Positions 7,272-13,055 of a stretch of DNA of 15,184 nucleotides are shown piece after piece (within the stretch, counting starts at the first letter, position 1; the number at the start of each line of letters is the position of its first letter). The stretch is from contig JADIYN010000005.1 in assembly GCA_016705335.1 (NCBI GenBank), positions 1-15,184 of the forward strand, given 5' to 3'. The position numbers were made by a program, and so were the translations under genes. Origin of the DNA: Draconibacterium sp. (GTDB taxonomy: Bacteria; Bacteroidota; Bacteroidia; Bacteroidales; Prolixibacteraceae). The notes under the pieces are model-generated. The model saw nothing but the letters and a program-made list of their open reading frames with translations. It had not been told where the DNA came from and did not search any database.

Positions 7272-8144
7272 ATGAGACAGCTAAAAATTACACAACAAAT
7301 AACTCAACGTAACGAACAATCTACCGTCCGTTATTTTCAGGATATCAATAAATACTCGCTGATAACTGCCGAAGAGGAAGTTTCGCTTGCAATCCGTATC
7401 AGGAATGGTGACGATGCGGCGTTAGAAAAATTAGTTGTCGCAAACCTCCGTTTTGTCGTTTCTGTGGCAAAACAGTATCAGAACCAGGGATTATCATTCC
7501 CCGATTTAATCAACCAGGGGAATTTGGGACTTGTAAAAGCAGCACAGAAATTCGACGAAACACGCGGATTTAAATTTATTTCGTATGCTGTTTGGTGGAT
7601 TCGCCAATCGATAATGGAAGCAATTTCTGAACACACACGAATTGTGCGCCTACCCTTAAACCGTATTTCATCAATCCACAAAGTAGCAAAAGCAATACCT
7701 TATCTGGAGCAGCAATTGGAGCGCGAACCCACAAATACCGAAATTGCCAATTATCTGGAACTTAGCGTGGAAGAAATTGAGACGATCAATTCAATAAAAA
7801 AGCGCCAGATTTCGTTTGACATGCCGCTGACACATGATGGTGAAAGCGATTTCAGTTTATATGATATTGTTCAAAATGAAGATTTTCCTACTCCCGACAA
7901 TCATTTAATGGATGAATCAGTAAGAACAAATATACAGCGTGCAATAGGCAAACTGACTGATCGCGAAGCCGGCGTGTTAACAATGAGTTATGGTTTGAAC
8001 AATTCACGGGCTTTGTCTCTTTATGATATATCGGTTCAATTCGGAACTTCAACTGAGCGGATAAGACAAATAAAAAACACTGCTTTGGTTAAGTTGCGAA
8101 ACCTTTTGAAGCATAGTAACGAATACGCAGAAGTAACATATTAA
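7272..8144 (+). CDS. RpoD-like (group 2) sigma-70 factor, diverged paralogue
   Basis: A 290-residue sigma-70 factor, uninterrupted. The start MRQLKITQQIT is the Bacteroidota RpoD opening (region 1.2). Region 2 runs from NLRFVVSVAKQYQNQG (58-73) to DETRGFKFISYAVWWIRQSI (95-114), covering core binding and -10 recognition. Region 3 begins RIVRLPLNRISSIHKVAK (123-140). Region 4 runs LTDREAGVLTMSYGLNN to ERIRQIKNTALVKLRN. Against the housekeeping Bacteroidota RpoD, region 4 is off-type: LSLYDISVQFGTSTERIRQ stands where LTLEEIG..FGLTRERVRQ is usual, so the first Arg of TRER is Thr. The C-terminal tail SNEYAEVTY is also unlike the usual KLLKQYLG end. I therefore call it a second RpoD-like sigma rather than the housekeeping one, with moderate confidence. 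The cold-shock gene begins 30 bases after its stop, on the same strand. Confidence 0.93.
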   Translation: MRQLKITQQITQRNEQSTVRYFQDINKYSLITAEEEVSLAIRIRNGDDAALEKLVVANLRFVVSVAKQYQNQGLSFPDLINQGNLGLVKAAQKFDETRGFKFISYAVWWIRQSIMEAISEHTRIVRLPLNRISSIHKVAKAIPYLEQQLEREPTNTEIANYLELSVEEIETINSIKKRQISFDMPLTHDGESDFSLYDIVQNEDFPTPDNHLMDESVRTNIQRAIGKLTDREAGVLTMSYGLNNSRALSLYDISVQFGTSTERIRQIKNTALVKLRNLLKHSNEYAEVTY

Positions 8145-8174
8145 AAATATTAATCATTAATACTAAAATAATTT

Positions 8175-8621
8175 ATGGGTAGATCGCAGGAATCTTTTAA
8201 TAAAAAGGATGTCAGGAATAAAAAAGAGAAAAAAAGAAAAGAAAAAGCAGCAAAAAAATTAGCCAAAAGAGATGGCGAAAAATCAAGTTTCGATGACATG
8301 ATTGCGTATGTTGACGAAAACGGCGTAATCACAAACGAACCAATTGATCCATCAACCAAAACAGAAATTAAACTTGAAGACATTGCAGTGAGTGTTCCAA
8401 AAGGGAGTGACGAAGAAGTTGATCCTATCAGAAAAGGCACTATCACATTTTTTAATGAATCAAAAGGATTTGGTTTTATTAAAGATTTAGAAACCAAACA
8501 AGATGTTTTTGTACATGCAAACAATGTTATTGGCGAAATAAAAGAAGGCAACCTTGTTACTTACGAAGTTGAGAATGGACAACGTGGCCCAAATGCAGTT
8601 CGTGTTCAAATCAGCAAATAA
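8175..8621 (+). CDS. Cold-shock-domain protein with Lys-rich N-terminal arm
   Basis: A 148-residue RNA/ssDNA-binding protein. Residues 1-33 form a strongly basic arm (KKEKKRKEKAAKKLAKR). Residues 35-85 are an acidic, probably flexible linker with a short FDDMIAYVDENGVIT strand block. Residues 86-148 are a cold-shock OB fold with RNP1 KGFGFI (97-102) and RNP2 VFVHA (111-115). This layout is common in Bacteroidota, where the extended form is longer than the 65-70-residue CspA. The start is fixed by an A-rich leader and the absence of an earlier in-frame ATG after the sigma stop. It lies 30 bases after the sigma gene, so co-transcription is likely, and a hairpin follows at 8669-8696. Role inferred: RNA chaperone or post-transcriptional regulator in stress. 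Confidence 0.92.
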   Translation: MGRSQESFNKKDVRNKKEKKRKEKAAKKLAKRDGEKSSFDDMIAYVDENGVITNEPIDPSTKTEIKLEDIAVSVPKGSDEEVDPIRKGTITFFNESKGFGFIKDLETKQDVFVHANNVIGEIKEGNLVTYEVENGQRGPNAVRVQISK

Positions 8622-8668
8622 TTTGGTTTTTTATTCTTCTTCGATTGTGTTTTTAAAAATATATAATG

Positions 8669-8696
8669 AAAAACTGCAAATTACTTTGCGGTTTTT
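8669..8696 (+). terminator. Hairpin terminator after cold-shock gene
   Basis: GAAAAACTGCAAA pairs with TTTGCGGTTTTTC around a two-base loop, with one G-T pair. The A run on one side and T run on the other make a rho-independent terminator. It sits 47 bases after the stop of the cold-shock gene. Confidence 0.65.
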
Positions 8697-8825
8697 CGTG
8701 TTATTGAAGGAATCTTATTTTTTGGATTGGCGAAATACAAGAAACTTTAACAGAAGTACTAATTTTGACAAACGTGAGTTAAAAATTTATTGAATTCGAC
8801 AAAAATTACAATAAAAACATATGTT

Positions 8826-9386
8826 ATGAATGAAAAATTCAGTTGGCTAAAAGGTGGATTACTGCTTGGCGTTGTGTTTCTTGCAGCTGTTTGGCTTGTA
8901 AAACCTGTTGGTGTATCAACAGAATTTGCTATTGTTGACGGCATTTTCTGGAATATTTTATCGCCGGGTTTGATAACCGAAACTACCGGTGAAACTCCGG
9001 TTTACCAAAGCGCAAACGCATATTTAAACAAAGGTGGCGGCAAACTTGCTGCCGATGTGAAAAACCCGTTTTCATATGGAATTATTTTTGTTTTCAGTAT
9101 GATCCTGGGCGGATTTCTGTCGGGAAAATTTTCTCGCAAAGTTTCCAATGCCGACAAATTAAGTCCGGCGGTTTGGAGAGACAATTTTGGCGATAAAGCT
9201 ACAAAGCGGTTTTATTTGTTTTATTGCAGGGTTTCTTGCCCTGTTTGGTGCGAGGCTTGCTGGAGGTTGCACAAGTGGCCATATGATGAGCGGTATGATG
9301 CAAACCTCACTCAGCGGATATCTTTTCGCCGACGGAGCTTTGCAAGCGCAATCCCCGTTGCAATTCTTATGTTTAAATCAAAAAAT
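8826..9386 (+). CDS. YeeE/YedE sulfur transporter family protein, N-terminal half (frameshifted)
   Basis: The first of a split YeeE/YedE (thiosulfate/sulfur-compound permease) pair in the inner membrane. It opens MNEKFSWLKGGLLLGVVFLA with a first helix, a periplasmic loop (PVYQSANAYLNKGGGKLAAD), then the helix FSYGIIFVFSMILGGFLSGK. One base missing near 9210 breaks the frame, after which it reads FIAGFLALFGARLAGGCTSG and HMMSGMMQTSLSGYLF. A second break near 9340 leads to FASAIPVAILMFKSK. GGCTSGH with its Cys is the signature expected to relay thiosulfate or persulfide sulfur in TsuA-type proteins. The stop is inferred: one A missing from the A-run near 9382 would end the protein at 9386, seven bases before the partner's ATG. 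About 187 residues, usual for the split form. Confidence 0.85.
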
Positions 9387-9393
9387 AAAAATC

Positions 9394-9963
9394 ATGAAAA
9401 TTATACTCGCCATCATATTAGGAACAGCATTTGGTTTTGCATTAGATCAGGCCAAAGCTTCGAACCCGCAGAAAATCATCAACATGCTCCGTTTAAAAGA
9501 TTTTCATTTGATGAAAGTGATTTTATTCGGAATCGGGTTCAGTAGTTTGTTGCTTTTTATTCTGCTTTCCATAAACGCAATCGATGTCACTCATTTAAGT
9601 GTAAAAACTTCATATCTGGGCGTAATAATCGGTGGTGCAATACTCGGAGTTGGTTTTGCAATTGGAGGATATTGCCCTGGAACGGGTATTGTAGCTGCCG
9701 GACGTGGCAGAAAGGATGCCTTGTTTTTTATCATCGGCGGACTGCTTGGCGCCTTTGTTTACATGCTTATTTTTGGTGCCATTGAAAACATGGCCATTTT
9801 TAACCCAATTGGAGGTGGTGCAGTTAGTCTGGCTGAAACCAATCCTGAAAAATTCCCGGCATTGTTCAGTAATTTACCTGCACTTGCAATTGCCGGTCCC
9901 ATCGCTTTGATTTTTATGGCAATTGCATTTTTACTGCCAAATACCACAACCGAACCTGAATAA
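9394..9963 (+). CDS. YeeE/YedE (DUF6691-type) transporter, C-terminal half
   Basis: An intact 189-residue partner of the preceding gene. It has about five hydrophobic segments: IILAIILGTAFGFALDQA, VILFGIGFSSLLLFILLS, SYLGVIIGGAILGVGFAIGG, ALFFIIGGLLGAFVYMLIFG and ALAIAGPIALIFMAIAFLLP. The conserved loop GGYCPGTGIVAAGRGRKDA carries the single conserved Cys of the family. I start it at MKIILAIILG because the earlier in-frame ATG belongs to the partner's reading frame. The two proteins together equal one YeeE/YedE permease. The DUF1456 gene starts 3 bases after the stop. Substrate (thiosulfate or another sulfane-sulfur compound) follows from the family and is not shown here. Confidence 0.9.
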   Translation: MKIILAIILGTAFGFALDQAKASNPQKIINMLRLKDFHLMKVILFGIGFSSLLLFILLSINAIDVTHLSVKTSYLGVIIGGAILGVGFAIGGYCPGTGIVAAGRGRKDALFFIIGGLLGAFVYMLIFGAIENMAIFNPIGGGAVSLAETNPEKFPALFSNLPALAIAGPIALIFMAIAFLLPNTTTEPE

Positions 9964-9966
9964 AAA

Positions 9967-10518
9967 ATGGATAATAACGATATTTTACGACGTACCCGAT
10001 ACGCACTCGATTTAAACGATTCGAAAATGATGGAAATTTTTTCGCTGGGCGGAATTAAAGCCTCGCGCGAAGAAATAAGTCAGTGGCTGAAAAAAGATAT
10101 TGACCCTGATTATGTAGGCTTGTCTGGTTTTCAACTTGCAACTTTTCTAAATGGTTTGATTATTGAAAAACGGGGTAAAAAAGAAGGTCCGCAACCCATA
10201 CCTGAAAAACAACTCAACAATAATATCATACTCCGAAAACTCAAAATCGCCCTTAACCTGAAAGATGAAGATATTTTGGATTTGCTGAAATTGGCCGGTT
10301 TGGAAATCAGTAAACATGAATTGAGTGCCTTTTTTCGCAAACCCGGACAAAACCAGTACCGCGAATGTAAAGACCAGGTTTTGCGAAATTTTCTTAGCGG
10401 AATGGGGATGAAGTATCGGGAAGGGAGAAGTTCAGAGTTCAGTTTAAAGTTTAAAAAAAGTTCCGCGTTTAAAGTTCAACGAATATTTAATGATTCAATA
10501 TCAGTGTTTCGATTTTAA
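9967..10518 (+). CDS. DUF1456 (YehS-like) protein with odd C-terminal tail
   Basis: A cytoplasmic protein of the DUF1456/YehS family, function unknown. It contains two copies of the domain: residues 1-66 (NNDILRRTRYALDLNDSKMM, EEISQWLKKDIDPDY, LATFLNGLIIEKRGKKEGP) and residues 85-150 (NNIILRKLKIALNLKDEDIL, SKHELSAFFRKPGQNQYREC, VLRNFLSGMGMKYR). The family normally ends around residue 150-155. Here about 30 extra residues (SSEFSLKFKKSSAFKVQR...) come from a GTTCA/TTTAAAG repeat tract, so the natural stop may have been lost through a missing base or the tail may be a read-through. It starts three bases after the YeeE/YedE stop, so translation is probably coupled. Confidence 0.88.
   Translation: MDNNDILRRTRYALDLNDSKMMEIFSLGGIKASREEISQWLKKDIDPDYVGLSGFQLATFLNGLIIEKRGKKEGPQPIPEKQLNNNIILRKLKIALNLKDEDILDLLKLAGLEISKHELSAFFRKPGQNQYRECKDQVLRNFLSGMGMKYREGRSSEFSLKFKKSSAFKVQRIFNDSISVFRF
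10428..10480. repeat. GTTCA / GTTTAAA low-complexity tract
   Basis: Repeated AGTTCAG, AGTTTAAAGTTTAAA, AGTTCCG and TTTAAAGTTCAA units overlap the end of the DUF1456 frame. Tracts of this kind occur between genes in Bacteroidetes, which is why I suspect the coding frame here is not the native end. Confidence 0.6.
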
Positions 10519-10689
10519 AGTTTGTTTTTATTATCGGGTTCTCCGGTTATTAAACTTTTGAATAGTAGGATTTATTCATTTTAGGGTATTTTGTGATAAC
10601 AATGAAAACATGACAACAACAACTTCTCCTACTTCGGTCTCGTGTCTTATAAATCCTGATACTCAGCTAATAATCTCACAACTAAAAAA

Positions 10690-11402
10690 ATGAAAACAAT
10701 TGGTTTAATTGGTGGAATGAGTTGGGAATCGTCAGCGGTTTATTACAGTTTGATAAATAAAAAAGTGAAGGAAAAACTTGGAGGGTTTCACTCGTGTAAA
10801 AGTATTTTGATAACTGTTGATTTTGCCGAAATACAACGACTCCAGCATATTGAAGACTGGGAATCATTAAATTTATTAATGATTCAATCAGCGAAACAAC
10901 TCGAAGCTGCGGGTGCCGAATTGATTGTTCTCTGTACGAATACAATGCATTTGTGCAGCCCTGCAATTATTAAAAACATTTCAATCCCATTTTTGCATAT
11001 TGCTGATGCAACAGGTTCAAAAATAGCCGAAGCCGGATTAAAAAAAGTGGCATTACTGGGCACTAAATTCACTATGGAAAAGGACTTTTACAAAAAGTAT
11101 ATTTTTGAAAATTTTGGCATTGAAGTAATTATCCCCACAGCAACAGAACGCGATTATATTCATCAGGTAATTTATACTGAACTCGTTCAGGGAGAAATAC
11201 TGGATGAATCAAGAAAAGGGTTTCAGCAAATTATTAAAAAACTTGAGGATTTGGGAGCCGAAGGGTTATTCTCGGATGTACTGAAATACCACTGCTGATT
11301 TCGGGTGCCGATGTAAATATTCCGGTTTTCGACACAACTGCAATTCATGCTGAAAAAGCTGTTGAGTGGGCAATTAATCAATCATCAGAATTTGTGTTTT
11401 GA
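10690..11402 (+). CDS. Aspartate/glutamate racemase family protein
   Basis: A cytoplasmic, cofactor-independent two-cysteine racemase of the aspartate racemase (YgeA/RacX-like) family. It starts MKTIGLIGGMSWESSAVYYS, the classic N-terminus. The first catalytic Cys is in LIVLCTNTMH (residue 82). Near 11263 one G is missing and the frame breaks. With it restored the sequence reads GAEGVILGCTEIPLLISGAD, giving the second catalytic Cys, then IPVFDTTAIHAEKAVEW and stop after SSEFVF. The repaired length is 237 residues, the usual size. The unrepaired frame would lose the second Cys, so the break is most likely a sequence error. Both catalytic positions are covered. The substrate could be Asp, Glu or another amino acid. 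It lies 74 bases before the DUF1080 gene on the same strand. Confidence 0.92.
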
Positions 11403-11475
11403 AAATAATATTCAATACTTATGTAATCGACAAATTTGTTAACTTGCTCACTTAAACCATAAAAACTACAGTCGT

Positions 11476-12255
11476 ATGAAAAAGTCAATTTTTGCAATCA
11501 GTATATTTTCTCTTTTTGTTTTGTCGGTTGGAGCAGTTTTAATGCCAAAAGAAAAAACCGGTGTGGGGACAAAAGCGCCCGGGTCTGCTGAAGTAATTTT
11601 TGACGGCTCGCGTAAAATGCTCGATGAAAAGTGGACTTACTGGGAAGGCCCGCGTTTTTCGTCTGAATTGCCAATAAAATGGGAAATTGTAAACGACCCG
11701 GTTGATAAAGGAAAAGTTGTAAACAGCAACGACCCAAATGCTGTTGGCGGTTTATATGGTTCGGCTGATATTGTTACAAAAAAAGCTTATCGCGATTTCA
11801 GGCTGCATGTTGAATTCCTTATCGAAAAACCAGGTGGGAATAGTGGAGTTTATTTGCAAAACCGATACGAAATTCAGGTACTTGACGGTGATACAACCAG
11901 CCACGGAATGGGTGCAGTAATCAACGAAACACCATCTCCTTACCATTTGTATAATGGTGTTATGAAATGGAATTCTTATGATATTAAATTCAGGGCGGCA
12001 CGTTTTGAAAATGGGAAACTCAGTGAAAAAGCAATTGTAACTGTGTATTTTAACGGACAAAAAGCTCATACAAATATTAAAATAAACCAGGTTTGGGGTG
12101 GACCAAATTCAGGAATTGATGGTGGAAATGACGGCGGCAAAGGAATTACCGATATTCCAGGCGGATTAAAACTACAAGCTGAAGGACATGATGTTTTGTA
12201 CAGGAATATCTGGATTGAGGAGTTGGATTTGAAAAATGCGGATACTGATTTCTAA
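11476..12255 (+). CDS. Secreted DUF1080 / 3-keto-disaccharide hydrolase-like protein
   Basis: A 259-residue exported protein with one DUF1080 (3-keto-disaccharide hydrolase, concanavalin-like jelly roll) domain. Residues 1-20 form a signal peptide (MKKSIFAISIFSLFVLSVGA). The domain shows VIFDGSRKMLDEKWTYWEG, GGLYGSADIVTKKAYRDFRL, GGNSGVYLQNRYEIQVLDG (120-138), ETPSPYHLYNGVMKWNSYDI and a C-terminal GGLKLQAEGHDVLYRNIWIE (229-248). NSGVYLQ.RYE.QVLD and LQ.EGH.V.YRN are family hallmarks. Members cleave 3-keto-glycosides after an oxidoreductase step, and TIM-barrel isomerase-like proteins such as the one at 3205 often accompany them. No Gfo/Idh-type oxidoreductase lies in this window. The frame is intact and a strong hairpin follows 14 bases after the stop. 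Confidence 0.9.
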   Translation: MKKSIFAISIFSLFVLSVGAVLMPKEKTGVGTKAPGSAEVIFDGSRKMLDEKWTYWEGPRFSSELPIKWEIVNDPVDKGKVVNSNDPNAVGGLYGSADIVTKKAYRDFRLHVEFLIEKPGGNSGVYLQNRYEIQVLDGDTTSHGMGAVINETPSPYHLYNGVMKWNSYDIKFRAARFENGKLSEKAIVTVYFNGQKAHTNIKINQVWGGPNSGIDGGNDGGKGITDIPGGLKLQAEGHDVLYRNIWIEELDLKNADTDF

Positions 12256-12269
12256 GCTTGAAATTTGCG

Positions 12270-12306
12270 AAAAGGATGGCATCTCTTTGAGAGATGCCAT
12301 CCTTTT
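12270..12306 (+). terminator. Perfect 17-bp stem hairpin after DUF1080 gene
   Basis: AAAAGGATGGCATCTCT is followed by loop TTG and its exact reverse complement AGAGATGCCATCCTTTT. The T run at the end fits rho-independent termination, but the stem is longer than most terminators and could instead be one end of the repeat element starting at 12331. Confidence 0.8.
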
Positions 12307-12330
12307 AGAAGATTGAATCCTTTATCTGTA

Positions 12331-12568
12331 ATGTGGCTAAAGCCATTTTTTTTGCACCCAAACCGTTGGCTAAAGCCGAACGGCAAAGGATAGAATTTCA
12401 AGTAACTTTCGAAATCAATTTGGTTTTAGGAGAACTCTTTTTTTGATGATCGAAACCCTCTTATTTTCAAAATAAACAGAACTCAACAGTTGATTAATAC
12501 TCTATCCATTGCCGTCACATTCATGTGACGGATTTGTAGTTAATTGATTGATTTGGCTTTAGCCACAT
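12331..12568. repeat. 238-bp non-coding element with nested inverted repeats
   Basis: Perfect 14-bp terminal inverted repeats bound the element: ATGTGGCTAAAGCC (12331-12344) and GGCTTTAGCCACAT (12555-12568). Inside, ACGGCAAAGGATAGA (12380-12394) pairs with TCTATCCATTGCCGT (12501-12515), one mismatch. A further GGCTAAAGCC copy is at 12368-12377 within a small CCGTTGGC/GCCGAACGG hairpin. CCGTCACAT/ATGTGACGG (12512-12531) forms another hairpin with a two-base loop. No convincing coding frame lies across it. The order suggests a MITE-like or structured-RNA repeat of the genome. I know no named family and cannot count copies here. Confidence 0.75.
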
Positions 12569-12614
12569 ATTATAAACTGTATTATTTTAACTGTGACTAA
12601 TTCCATTTTTCCTG

Positions 12615-12770
12615 TTACGCGCTAATCAGTTTCGAACTGCTAAGCGCATTCCAACCCGAATGATAAAGTTTGCTAACTACCGGTTGCTTTTCATCATTTT
12701 CAGTTAATGATTTGCCAGAGAATAAATCTGTTATAAACTGTTGATGTATTTGTAACCAATTTATATTCAT
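12615..12770 (-). CDS. Possible short protein or gene remnant, unrecognised
   Basis: From MNINWLQIHQQFITDLFSGK to HSGWNALSSSKLISA this minus-strand frame gives 51 protein-like residues (balanced composition, Trp, acidic run TENDEKQP). The same frame extends upstream to 12881 with less protein-like sequence. I recognise no family and no upstream ribosome site. It may be the 3' remnant of a lost gene or a chance frame; it is included because it is the only plausible coding signal between 12569 and 12931. Confidence 0.22.
   Translation of the reverse strand: MNINWLQIHQQFITDLFSGKSLTENDEKQPVVSKLYHSGWNALSSSKLISA
12619..12647. other. Imperfect hairpin GCGCT..CAGTT/AACTG..AGCGC
   Basis: Outer arms GCGCT/AGCGC and inner arms CAGTT/AACTG are separated by a symmetric 3x3 internal loop, with loop TCG. 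It overlaps the end of the doubtful minus-strand frame. It has no T run, so it is not a clear terminator. Confidence 0.45.
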
Positions 12771-12931
12771 ATCCGTACGTATTTTTGAAACTGAAAATCT
12801 ACAACCAAAAAAGTAGATGTGAGCTACTTCTGAAAAGAGTAAAATCGGGCATTTGTTGCTCCTCTGCGCCTTCTTATTCAACCCAATTCCTGCAATAATT
12901 CTTAACCTCTTTTTTCAATTTATCCAATCTT

Positions 12932-13027
12932 ATGAAAACATTTTCCATTACCGCAATAATTGCTGCAATCTTGTTCATCTTCGGCAATGGAATACATATT
13001 ATACCTAGTCAAATAGACCTCATTTAA
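12932..13027 (+). CDS. 31-residue signal-peptide-like small frame
   Basis: MKTFSITAIIAAILFIFGNG is a good signal-peptide or single-helix sequence, followed only by IHIIPSQIDLI and stop. It lies 28 bases before the beta-propeller gene, which opens with the similar MKTLTLI. It could be a real small membrane peptide, a leader, or the orphaned 5' end of an exported gene whose body was replaced. No family is recognised. Confidence 0.3.
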   Translation: MKTFSITAIIAAILFIFGNGIHIIPSQIDLI

Positions 13028-13055
13028 ATAGTAAAAACATTTAAATCACAATAAA

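Larger units (their letters stand above)
12569..12931. other. Mostly non-coding stretch
   Basis: Apart from the doubtful frame at 12615-12770 and the hairpin at 12619-12647, I find only a weak AAGTAG/CTACTT dyad at 12811-12829 and AT-rich sequence. No promoter is convincing and no RNA gene is recognised. Confidence 0.5.

Noticed and set aside
7272..8144. Housekeeping rpoD
   Set aside because: Region 4.2 and the C-terminal tail differ from the conserved Bacteroidota RpoD end (KLLKQYLG-type), so a second RpoD-like sigma fits better.
10556..10593. TTTTG ... TATTTTG as a promoter for the racemase
   Set aside because: The spacing of 26 bases is too long and the -7 box is one base short of TAnnTTTG.
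12797..12830. AAGTAG/CTACTT dyad as a terminator or operator
   Set aside because: The stem has only six clean pairs, no T run and no certain gene next to it.
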